This document shows, piece by piece, positions 34,301 through 40,734 of a DNA stretch of 46,663 nucleotides. The notes beneath the pieces were generated by a model. That model worked only from the letters and a program-made list of their open reading frames with translations. It was not told the origin of the DNA and ran no database searches. The stretch comes from an uncultured Prevotella sp. (GTDB lineage: Bacteria; Bacteroidota; Bacteroidia; Bacteroidales; Bacteroidaceae): positions 1 through 46,663 of the forward strand of contig USJX01000014.1 of NCBI GenBank assembly GCA_900555035.1. Reading direction: 5' to 3'. Numbering within the stretch: the stretch's first letter is position 1; the number at the start of each line of letters is the position of its first letter. Made by a program: the position numbers and the translations under genes.

Positions 34301-34523
34301 TGGCGAGCGCCATCTCTACGGGAGTGGTGACATACTGCTCCACCTCTTGCGCTCCCAGAGAAGGAGCCTGAGTGATAACCTGCACCTGGTTATCTGTAAT
34401 ATCTGGGGTAGAATCGAAAGGGAGGTGCACCAGCGACCAAACGCCCCATATCGCCAGGGCTATAGAGAGAACTCCAATCACCAGTTTATGGCGAATGGAA
34501 TAAGTAATAAGTTTCTGAAACAT
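31335..34523 (-). CDS. Heavy-metal RND efflux pump, CzcA/CusA family
   Basis: A 1062-residue inner membrane pump of the HME-RND family, with 12 membrane helices and two large periplasmic loops. Helix 4 carries DFGMIVD (399-405), whose two Asp match Asp402/Asp408 of CzcA; this motif is typical of divalent cation (Co/Zn/Cd/Ni) pumps rather than the Cu/Ag group. N-terminus RHKLVIGVLSIALAIWGVWS and PFDSTPDITDNQVQV are family typical. It works with the MFP at 34541-35785 and the outer channel at 29961-31256. Exact metal is unproven; names CzcA and CusA are both used for such genes in Bacteroidota. Confidence 0.93.
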   Translation of the reverse strand: MFQKLITYSIRHKLVIGVLSIALAIWGVWSLVHLPFDSTPDITDNQVQVITQAPSLGAQEVEQYVTTPVEMALANIPRIQERRSISRSGLSVITLVFDDAADIYWARSQVSQVVEQMEKELPKNTEAEMGPIATGLGEIYHYTVRAKKGYEHKYSLTQLRTIQDWIVRKQLSGTPGVAEVSGWGGYVKQYEVAINTDQLNASGVSVSEVFDALQRNNANTGGSYIEQNSNQYYIRGIGVVKNLEDVANITVKTVNGTPVRVSDVAKVQLGHATRFGAVTRNGEGEVVAGIAIMLKGENFQEVIKNVKERISQIQKSLPEGVIIEPFIDRTNLVDRVEGTIARNLIEGGLIVIFVLVIFLGNWRAGLVVASVIPLSMLFAFGMMKTFGIDGNLMSLGAIDFGMIVDSAVIIVEAVVTHINTGHFSQPEVRAAYLAQCQKEGNTVPFALTQKQMDEEVHFSASRIRQSAAFGEIIIMIVYIPLMTLVGIEGKMFRPMALTVFFAILGAFILSLTYVPMASSLLLSRKVHDRKTFSDKMIEKLQGWYRPVLDWVLARNKDVITGAVALFCVSVVGFKYLGGEFIPSLEEGDFAVEMSMSQGTSLSQMVESCTKAEQLLKKEYPEIKQVVSRIGSAEIPTDPMPVERADIMIALKPKAEWTSAKTTPELMEKMEETLSAIPGLEAEISQPIQMRNNELLTGIKQDVAIKIFGDDLDVLTQQAGKVKKMIERVPGVSGIFVEEVAGLPQVQVKYNHEKMAAYGVSVDDISGILETTFAGAVAGSVYEGDRKFDIVLRMNPSQRNVEQLEQLSIPLKDGTNIPLSQVADIDNSPAPAQVSHENGARRIYVGFNVKGRDVQSTVEDIQKILDEKLKLPEGYYYNYGGEFENLQSASRRLMVVIPIALVIILLLLYATVKNVKESLFVFSAIPLAAIGGVWALWLRGMPFSISAGVGFIALFGVAVLNGIVLIGQMNQMQKEQLQLPPTAGTSAGEMIHRRIIDSCMLRLRPVLMTALVASMGFLPMALSQGDGAEVQRPLATVVIGGLITSTLLTLLVLPAIYKTFTKR

Positions 34524-34540
34524 ACGCTTTAATCTATCAA

Positions 34541-35785
34541 TTAATGTGCATGTTCACCATGTTCGCCTGTAAGCGAAGCCAGATAATATGCATTCCCGGT
34601 TACAATCTTCTTGACGGCAGCTCTATTCTTACCCTTCAGCAGATGGTCGCAAAGCTTCACCTCTGTATATTTACCATCAGATGCACCCGTAGTTACCTCA
34701 TGGCGGGAGAAGCTGTAGTTACCCTTGCTAGGAGCTCCATTGAGGGCGAAGACATACTGTTTTCCATCTGTGCTTACGATAGCCTGAGATGGCAGAGCCA
34801 GACACTGCTGGCTACCTGTAGCTATCTTTCCGCTTACATACATACCTGCAAAAAGCTTTCCGCCATGGGTATTGCCAGATGAAGAATGCAAATAACTCTT
34901 CACGCTTGCCGCATCCAATTTTACATGAACAGCAACAGATTTCGAGTTATCGTTAAAGTATTGGTTCATGCCATAAATGGTTCCCGAAAGTTTAACGCCA
35001 GGCTGATTGGTCAGGTTCAGGGTCACACGATTGCCCACCTTGACTTTCGCCAAATCTTTCTCAAAAATATTCAGGTCGCATTCCACAGCCTGGGTATTCC
35101 TAATCTTCATCAAAGGAGTCTGCATATCAGCATAACTGCCCAGACTGGCTGTCATTTCGCTCACGATGCCGGAGATAGGTGCACGCAGCGGGAATGCTGT
35201 GGTAAACTTGCCTTTGGCTACAGCGGCAGTAGAAATGCCCATCTGTGCCAACTGGCGACCGATGCCCAACATGTTGGCATGAGCCACATGATAATCCTTC
35301 TGGGCCTGCTGCAGGCTGCGCTTGATGCCGGCACCATTCTGAGCAAGCAGCTTCTGGCGCTCCATATCCTTTCGGGCAAGTTCACACTCCTTGGCAGTTG
35401 AATAATACTCACGCTGCAGACTCACCACATCAGTATTCTCAACAGTGGCAACCACCTGACCCTTTTGTACAAACTGTCCTTCCTTAACAGAAATGCTTTT
35501 CACGATGCCTCCCATCAGCGAAGCCACATCGCCCATTGCCTGTGCACGCAGCACGAGCGAACCCTTCGCATCAATGGTAGCATCCATCTCGCGCTCCACA
35601 GCCTCACCCATCTTCAAATCTACAGTGCTGACCTGCTTGGCTGTCAACGGAATATGATCAAAATCTACTTCTTCGTGCTCATGTTCCTCGTGTGCATGAG
35701 CCTCTGAACCGGTCTGTTTCGCAAAGAAAGCGAATCCTGCCCAGGCAATCGCCGTAACGGCAACTATTAAAACAATTCTTTTCAT
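34541..35785 (-). CDS. RND periplasmic adaptor, CzcB/CusB family
   Basis: A 414-residue membrane fusion protein with an N-terminal membrane anchor (about 4-22), then a His/Glu-rich segment (HAHEEHEHEEVDFDHIPL, about 30-47) likely to bind metal, a split lipoyl domain (SISVKEGQFVQKGQVVATVEN and AFPLRAPISGIVSE) around a helical hairpin, and a beta-barrel. It links the inner pump to the outer channel and may pass metal to it. It ends with EHGEHAH, another small His cluster. It is the first gene of the efflux operon, with promoter and operator candidates upstream. Confidence 0.92.
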   Translation of the reverse strand: MKRIVLIVAVTAIAWAGFAFFAKQTGSEAHAHEEHEHEEVDFDHIPLTAKQVSTVDLKMGEAVEREMDATIDAKGSLVLRAQAMGDVASLMGGIVKSISVKEGQFVQKGQVVATVENTDVVSLQREYYSTAKECELARKDMERQKLLAQNGAGIKRSLQQAQKDYHVAHANMLGIGRQLAQMGISTAAVAKGKFTTAFPLRAPISGIVSEMTASLGSYADMQTPLMKIRNTQAVECDLNIFEKDLAKVKVGNRVTLNLTNQPGVKLSGTIYGMNQYFNDNSKSVAVHVKLDAASVKSYLHSSSGNTHGGKLFAGMYVSGKIATGSQQCLALPSQAIVSTDGKQYVFALNGAPSKGNYSFSRHEVTTGASDGKYTEVKLCDHLLKGKNRAAVKKIVTGNAYYLASLTGEHGEHAH

Positions 35786-35858
35786 GTTTGTTTTTTCCTT
35801 CTATTTTATAATTCTACACTACAATTTCACACTACGAATCTTATCAAAAATCCGCTGG

Positions 35859-35866
35859 CAAAAGTA
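35859..35866 (-). promoter_or_regulatory. -7 box of metal efflux operon
   Basis: TACTTTTG on the minus strand, 73 bp before the adaptor start. The palindromic element at 35879-35893 covers the area between -7 and -33. Confidence 0.55.
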
Positions 35867-35878
35867 CACAAAAATTCT

Positions 35879-35893
35879 TGCAACTCAGTTGCA
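35879..35893. promoter_or_regulatory. Perfect 7-1-7 operator candidate
   Basis: TGCAACT-C-AGTTGCA is a perfect 7-1-7 inverted repeat just upstream of the -7 box of the efflux operon. This geometry is typical of Fur-family and similar dimeric repressors. A regulator here would block the promoter. The regulator is not encoded in the window. Confidence 0.65.
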
Positions 35894-35915
35894 TTCGAAT
35901 CTTCAAACCGATTTT

Positions 35916-35930
35916 TGCAACCAAGTGGCA
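35916..35930. promoter_or_regulatory. Second, degenerate operator candidate
   Basis: TGCAACC-A-AGTGGCA matches the first element at 12 of 15 positions, and 5 of 7 arm pairs are complementary. Centre-to-centre distance is 37 bp. Confidence 0.5.
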
Positions 35931-35943
35931 AACTTGAATAAAA

Positions 35944-36366
35944 TCATAAAATAGAAGGAGGTCCCCGCCTGCTATAGCCAGCCGCCAGTTCCTCAGCAAG
36001 AGGAGAAGCTGCCACATGCTGCCATCTCACAGAAATGAGTGAGAGACAAGGGAGGATTAAAAGAGAAGAACAAGATAGCACCACAAACTGATGGTTCTCA
36101 TCTACCAGCAACTTGCGGATGCCCTTCACTACCTTGGCATTGGTGACAAAGTGGTGCATCTGATGCACACGGCAGTTGCCACGGTCGGTATTCGACTCCT
36201 GGTCATGATGCTCAGTATGCTCATCGTTGATGTTACCATCTTCCTGACACTGTTCCTGAACCATACAGATACGATCCATGTGGTGATGATGACTCACCAC
36301 CGTAGATAGCAGCACGCTCATGGTTGCCATCCATAGACTGAATATGTATAAGATTCTCTTGTTCAT
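35944..36366 (-). CDS. Small His-rich membrane-associated protein
   Basis: A 140-residue protein of unknown function, counting from the ATG at 36366. One N-terminal hydrophobic segment (about 5-24) is followed by HHHH (26-29), Cys residues C34, C40 and C65, a Glu/Asp/His-rich part (about 42-60) and MHHF; a second hydrophobic segment lies at about 93-112. The C-terminus YSRRGPP is a common ending of such small Bacteroidota proteins next to RND metal pumps. The composition suggests periplasmic metal sensing or binding. The frame is open further upstream, but that part contains the promoter. It lies 158 bp upstream of the efflux operon in the same orientation. Confidence 0.7.
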   Translation of the reverse strand: MNKRILYIFSLWMATMSVLLSTVVSHHHHMDRICMVQEQCQEDGNINDEHTEHHDQESNTDRGNCRVHQMHHFVTNAKVVKGIRKLLVDENHQFVVLSCSSLLILPCLSLISVRWQHVAASPLAEELAAGYSRRGPPSIL

Positions 36367-36374
36367 TTCGGCTG

Positions 36375-36406
36375 CAAAGTTACGAGTTTTACTGTGAAAT
36401 TCCAAA
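36375..36406 (-). promoter_or_regulatory. Promoter of His-rich small gene
   Basis: TTTG (36406-36403) and TAACTTTG (36382-36375) with a 20-bp spacer on the minus strand. The -7 box ends only 8 bp before the ATG, so the transcript would be nearly leaderless. Confidence 0.8.
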
Positions 36407-36498
36407 GAAATTATCGTAAAACGCCATATAATTTCTTAAAAAAGATAAAAGGTAGTACCCAAATACACCAACATGAACGTTATTACTTTAAATTTTCG

Positions 36499-36506
36499 TA
36501 ACTTTG
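36499..36506 (+). promoter_or_regulatory. -7 box of dsbD
   Basis: TAACTTTG ends 23 bp before the ATG at 36530. It lies inside the upward-extended open frame starting at 36473, showing that the later ATG is the real start. No clear -33 TTTG. Confidence 0.65.
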
Positions 36507-36529
36507 CATCAAAATTACATTATAAAAAC

Positions 36530-38590
36530 ATGAGAAAAGTATTATTAGTTTTCCAACTACTCCTAGCAGTAGTCATGGCCAACGCTCAGATGCTGAATCC
36601 CGTGAAGGTGACCAGCACTTTGAAGACCAATGGGTCTGCGGAGGCAGAAATCGTATTTAGTTGTAAGATTCAACCTGGATGGCATGTCTATTCTACTGGC
36701 CTTGGCGCAGATGGTCCTATCTCCGCCAGTTTCCACGTCAACAAGATGGATGGTGCCGAACTGGTTGGCAAGTTAAAGACAAAAGGAAAAGAGATTTCCA
36801 CCTTCGACCCTCTCTTCGAGATGAAGTTACGTTACTTTGAAGGAAGCGCAACCTTTGTTCAGAAGATTAAGTTCACCAAGCCAAAGTATAACATTGATGC
36901 TTACCTGGAGTATGGTGCCTGCAACGAGCAGAACTGTCTGCCACCTAGCGAGGCTAGCATCAAGAAGAGCGGCACGTCACCAGCTGTAGATAGCAAGGAG
37001 GCTGCAAAGGTCAATGAAGTGGATGCAGCAGCTCTGGCTAAGGCAAAGGCCGACTCTTTGGCAAGTCTTGCCAATGCAGAGAAAGTTGATAGTACAGCCA
37101 CTATCGACCCTGCCTTTTCTGTAACCGCAGATAGCAATGATGCAAAGGCCTGGTGGAAGCCTGTAGTGAAGGAGTTGCAGTCTTTCGGTGGCAACAATGA
37201 CATCGCAAGCCATGGCATCCTGTATATTTTCATCATCGGTTTCGTAGGCGGCCTGCTCGCACTCGTGATGCCTTGCATCTGGCCTATCATCCCTATGACT
37301 GTAAGTTTCTTCCTGAAGCGTGCCAAAAACGACAAGAAGAAGGGTATCCGTGATGCCATCACATACGGCTTGAGTATCGTGGTCATCTACCTGGTTCTCG
37401 GTCTTGCAGTTACAGCCATCGCCGGTCCTAGCACCCTGAATGCCTTAAGTACAAGCGCCGTATTCAACATCATTCTCTTCCTGCTTTTGGCAGTATTTGC
37501 GTTCTCTTTCTTCGGATGGTTCGAAATCAAGTTGCCAGATAGCTGGGGAAATGCAGTAGATAGCAAGGCTTCAAGCACCACAGGCTTGATTTCCATCTTC
37601 CTGATGGCATTCACCCTCGTACTGGTCAGCTTCTCTTGCACCGCTCCTATCATCGGATTGCTCCTGGTTCAGACAGTAACATCTGGCGATTGGCTCGCTC
37701 CTACTGTGGGTATGTTAGGTTTCGCATTGGCTCTCGCCCTTCCATTTACCCTCTTTGCCCTCTTCCCATCATGGTTGAAGTCGGCTCCAAAGTCAGGTTC
37801 TTGGATGGAGACTATCAAGATAGTACTTGGTTTCATTGAGCTCGCCTTCTCTTTGAAGTTCCTGAGCGTTGCCGACCTGGCTTACGGCTGGCACATCATG
37901 GACCGCGAGGTGTTCCTTGCTCTTTGGATTGTCATCTTCGGTCTTTTGGGTCTCTACCTCATCGGTAAGCTCAAGTTCCAGGTGGATGCCATCGGTGGCG
38001 ACATCAACAAACCTATGCCAGTGGCTTGCATCATGCTGGGTCTTTGCTCTCTGGCATTCTCAGTATATATGATTCCTGGTCTTTGGGGTGCTCCATGTAA
38101 GGCCGTAAGTGCTTTCGCACCACCTATCAACACCCAGGACTTCAACCTCAATACCAAGACTGTAGAGCCTGCATACAAAGACTACGAGATGGGTATGGCT
38201 GCTGCAAAGGCTGCGGGCAAGCCTGTTCTCATCGACTTCACTGGCTTCGGCTGCGTAAACTGCCGCAAGATGGAGGCTTCTGTATGGACAGATCCATCTG
38301 TGGCTGACAAACTGACAAAGGATTACGTGCTCATCTCTCTCTACGTAGATGACAAGACTCCGTTGCCTCAGCCTATGGAAGTAGAGTTCAACGGCGAGAA
38401 ACGTACACTCCGCACCATCGGTGACAAGTGGAGCTACTTGCAGGCAAGCAAGTTTGGTGCCAACGCCCAGCCTTTCTACGTGGCAGTAGATAACGAGGGT
38501 AACCCTCTCACAGGCTCGTTCAGCTTCAAGGAAGACGTAAGCGCTTACCTCGATTTCCTGAACAAGGGTTTGGAGCAGTATCGTAAATAA
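36530..38590 (+). CDS. dsbD: Thiol:disulfide interchange protein DsbD
   Basis: A 686-residue protein that moves electrons from cytoplasmic thioredoxin to periplasmic partners. Signal peptide about 1-19 (ends ANA). N-terminal alpha domain with C131 and C136 (YGACNEQNC); central domain with about eight membrane helices and C249 (VMPCIWP) and C370 (SFSCTAP); C-terminal thioredoxin-like domain with C575 and C578 (GFGCVNC). All three redox pairs are thus present. A low-complexity Ala/Lys/Ser linker (about 150-190) precedes the membrane part. It is divergent from the His-rich gene and efflux operon; related proteins (ScsB) protect periplasmic thiols from copper. Confidence 0.93.
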   Translation: MRKVLLVFQLLLAVVMANAQMLNPVKVTSTLKTNGSAEAEIVFSCKIQPGWHVYSTGLGADGPISASFHVNKMDGAELVGKLKTKGKEISTFDPLFEMKLRYFEGSATFVQKIKFTKPKYNIDAYLEYGACNEQNCLPPSEASIKKSGTSPAVDSKEAAKVNEVDAAALAKAKADSLASLANAEKVDSTATIDPAFSVTADSNDAKAWWKPVVKELQSFGGNNDIASHGILYIFIIGFVGGLLALVMPCIWPIIPMTVSFFLKRAKNDKKKGIRDAITYGLSIVVIYLVLGLAVTAIAGPSTLNALSTSAVFNIILFLLLAVFAFSFFGWFEIKLPDSWGNAVDSKASSTTGLISIFLMAFTLVLVSFSCTAPIIGLLLVQTVTSGDWLAPTVGMLGFALALALPFTLFALFPSWLKSAPKSGSWMETIKIVLGFIELAFSLKFLSVADLAYGWHIMDREVFLALWIVIFGLLGLYLIGKLKFQVDAIGGDINKPMPVACIMLGLCSLAFSVYMIPGLWGAPCKAVSAFAPPINTQDFNLNTKTVEPAYKDYEMGMAAAKAAGKPVLIDFTGFGCVNCRKMEASVWTDPSVADKLTKDYVLISLYVDDKTPLPQPMEVEFNGEKRTLRTIGDKWSYLQASKFGANAQPFYVAVDNEGNPLTGSFSFKEDVSAYLDFLNKGLEQYRK

Positions 38591-38609
38591 CATTAAACAA
38601 GCATACAGG

Positions 38610-38645
38610 AAGCGAGGATGGCATATTATTTGCTACCTCGCTTTC
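38610..38645 (+). terminator. Terminator after dsbD
   Basis: AAGCGAGG (38610-38617) pairs with CCTCGCTT (38636-38643), followed by a T-rich stretch, 20 bp after the dsbD stop codon. Confidence 0.65.
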
Positions 38646-38707
38646 GTCATTTTAAGTGAAGAAATGCATTGTAAAAAAATCAACACATACTATAATATAA
38701 TATAAAT

Positions 38708-40018
38708 ATGAACACAAAAGAAGTTCCAGTCCTGCTTTTGACAGGCTATCTGGGCAGTGGAAAGACTACTCTGCTCAACAAGATTTTGGCTAACAAGAAA
38801 GGTATCAAGTTTGCTGTCATCGTCAATGATATCGGCGAGGTGAACATTGATGCGGCATTAATTGAGAAAGGTGGCGTAGTGGGTCAGAAAGACGATTCGC
38901 TTGTTTCTCTGCAGAACGGCTGTATCTGCTGCACCCTGAAAATGGACCTTGTGGAGCAGTTGAAGGAGATTGTAGATATGAAGCGCTTTGACTATATCGT
39001 CATTGAAGCCAGCGGTATCTGCGAGCCAGCTCCTATCGCCCAGACCATCTGTTCTATCCCATCTCTCGGCCCTCAATACATCAAGAACGGCATCTTGCGC
39101 CTCGACAGCATCGTGACCGTTGTAGATGCCCTCCGCATGAAAGATGAATTTGCCAACGGTTCCGACCTGATGAAACAAGACATCGATGAAGAAGACTTGG
39201 CATCGCTCGTTATCCAGCAGATGGAGTTCTGCAACATCATCCTCTTGAACAAGGCTGCAGAAGTTGAACCAAAGGAGTTGGAGCACCTGAAACAGATTAT
39301 CCGTGCCATCCAGCCAAAGGCAGAAATCTTTGAGTGCAACTATGGAGATGTAGATCTCGACCTCATCGTCAACACCCACAAGTTCGATTGGCAGACTGTA
39401 GCTACATCTGCCGGCTGGATTCAGGAGATAGAATCTGAAAGAAACGGCGAAAAGGAGGAGGAAGAGGATCATCATCATCACGACGAAGAGGAACATCATC
39501 ATGAGCACCATCATCACGACGAAGATGATGACGAACATGAGCATGAACACGATGAGCATGAGCATGAGCACGATGAGCATGGCCATCACCACCACCATCA
39601 TCACCACGATCACGACCATGATCACGAAGGTGGCGAGGTAGAGGAATATGGCATCGGAACCTTCGTATATTACCGCCGCAAGCCATTCGATCTGGCTCTC
39701 TTCGATGAGTTCGTAGCAAGAAAGTGGCCTCGCGATGTGGTACGCGCCAAGGGTATCTGCTATTTCTCAGATGAGCGTGACATGTGCTACGTCTTTGAGC
39801 AGGCAGGACAGCAGAAGACAGTGAAGCAGGCAGGACAGTGGCTTGCCACCATGCCAGCCGACCAGCTTGCAGAACTCCGCAAGAATAATCCTCAACTTGA
39901 AAAAGAATGGGACGAGGAGTATGGCGACCGCATGATCAAGCTAGTCTTCATCGGTCAGCACATCAAGGAACAGAAGGATGCCATCATCGCAGAACTAGAC
40001 AAGTGCCTGGCTCTCTAA
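38708..40018 (+). CDS. G3E GTPase (CobW/ZNG1-like) with long His-rich insert
   Basis: A 436-residue P-loop GTPase of the COG0523 metallochaperone family. Walker A GYLGSGKTT (13-21), metal motif C72-I-C74-C75 (GCICC), guanine motif NKAA (181-184), C-terminal CobW_C domain (about 315-434). Between them residues 254-306 hold about 28 His mixed with Asp/Glu, a probable zinc (or nickel/cobalt) store. Family members hand metal to client enzymes in an energy-dependent way. The insert is far longer than in most relatives. It follows dsbD by 117 bp after a terminator; no TAnnTTTG promoter was found in that gap. Confidence 0.9.
   Translation: MNTKEVPVLLLTGYLGSGKTTLLNKILANKKGIKFAVIVNDIGEVNIDAALIEKGGVVGQKDDSLVSLQNGCICCTLKMDLVEQLKEIVDMKRFDYIVIEASGICEPAPIAQTICSIPSLGPQYIKNGILRLDSIVTVVDALRMKDEFANGSDLMKQDIDEEDLASLVIQQMEFCNIILLNKAAEVEPKELEHLKQIIRAIQPKAEIFECNYGDVDLDLIVNTHKFDWQTVATSAGWIQEIESERNGEKEEEEDHHHHDEEEHHHEHHHHDEDDDEHEHEHDEHEHEHDEHGHHHHHHHHDHDHDHEGGEVEEYGIGTFVYYRRKPFDLALFDEFVARKWPRDVVRAKGICYFSDERDMCYVFEQAGQQKTVKQAGQWLATMPADQLAELRKNNPQLEKEWDEEYGDRMIKLVFIGQHIKEQKDAIIAELDKCLAL
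39467..39625 (+). repeat. His/Asp/Glu-encoding tract
   Basis: Runs of CAT/CAC with GAT, GAC and GAG encode the His-rich insert of the G3E GTPase. The antisense Met/Val-rich ORF here is an artefact. Confidence 0.85.
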
Positions 40019-40088
40019 CCATCATTCAGGAAATTAAGAAAAGCCGGAAAAATCCAATAAAACGGGACTATTTCTTGACTTAAAATAA

Positions 40089-40133
40089 AAAACGGGGGAA
40101 AAATTGCAGTATTTTTGCAGTTTTTTCCCCGTT
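40089..40133 (+). terminator. Terminator after G3E GTPase
   Basis: An imperfect stem of about 19 bp: AAACGGGG at 40089 pairs with CCCCGTTT at 40126, extended by an A/T-rich part with few mismatches and a short loop. Confidence 0.7.
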
Positions 40134-40159
40134 TGTACTTTTAATTCGTTTTTTTTTGT

Positions 40160-40167
40160 TAAATTTG
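40160..40167 (+). promoter_or_regulatory. -7 box of GNAT-ligase unit
   Basis: TAAATTTG, 24 bp before the GNAT start. A TTTG at 40132-40135 is spaced 24 bp, wider than usual. Confidence 0.55.
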
Positions 40168-40191
40168 CACCCGATTAATAATAATTAGCGA

Positions 40192-40728
40192 ATGAATAAA
40201 GAAATGAAGACCGATTTTCGACCTGCATATATAAAGGACTTTGAGGCTTGCTGGAATATCATCGACCAAGCTCGTCGCTCCATGATTGCCTCTGGCCGCC
40301 ACCAATGGACCAGTGACTACCCTGCCGAGCACGATATAAAAGAAGACATCAATAATGGCAATGCCTACGTGCTCACTGTAGATGGCGAAGTAGCTGTCTA
40401 TGGAGCTGTCATCCTCAATGGTGAGCCACAATACGATTTCATCGATGGCGACTGGCTTACCACAGGTGACTACTATGTAATTCATCGCTTTGCCACACTC
40501 CCTAAATACCAGAGAGAAGGTTTAGCACGTATATTTATAAATAAGGTGAACAGTCTCTGCGAAGTAGAAAAGATACCAAGCATCAAAGTAGATACTAACT
40601 TTGACAACCTGCCGATGATTGGCCTTCTTTCCAAAATGGGCTTCAGCATCTGCGGAAGAATCAATTATGGCAATCGTGGTATGCGTTTCGCTTTCGAGAA
40701 ACTTACCATACAACCGCAAATTTATTAA
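40192..40728 (+). CDS. GNAT-family N-acetyltransferase
   Basis: A 178-residue protein with the GNAT fold. The acetyl-CoA-binding motif A is around HRFATLPKYQREGLARIFINKV (the Q/RxxGxA pattern within KYQREGLA). Beta strands before it (AYVLTVDGEVAVYGAVIL) fit the family core. Substrate unknown. A second in-frame ATG lies four codons in. It is 6 bp from the ligase gene and very probably cotranscribed with it. Confidence 0.85.
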   Translation: MNKEMKTDFRPAYIKDFEACWNIIDQARRSMIASGRHQWTSDYPAEHDIKEDINNGNAYVLTVDGEVAVYGAVILNGEPQYDFIDGDWLTTGDYYVIHRFATLPKYQREGLARIFINKVNSLCEVEKIPSIKVDTNFDNLPMIGLLSKMGFSICGRINYGNRGMRFAFEKLTIQPQIY

Positions 40729-40734
40729 GAATTA

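Noticed and set aside
36367..36405. 13-codon extension of the His-rich small protein
   Set aside because: The promoter (36375-36406) overlaps it.
36473..36529. 19-codon N-terminal extension of DsbD
   Set aside because: The TAACTTTG promoter element lies within it and the signal peptide begins at the later ATG.
38858..39625. 255-codon minus-strand frame beginning with many Met/Val residues
   Set aside because: Antisense of the His/Asp-rich tract in the G3E GTPase.
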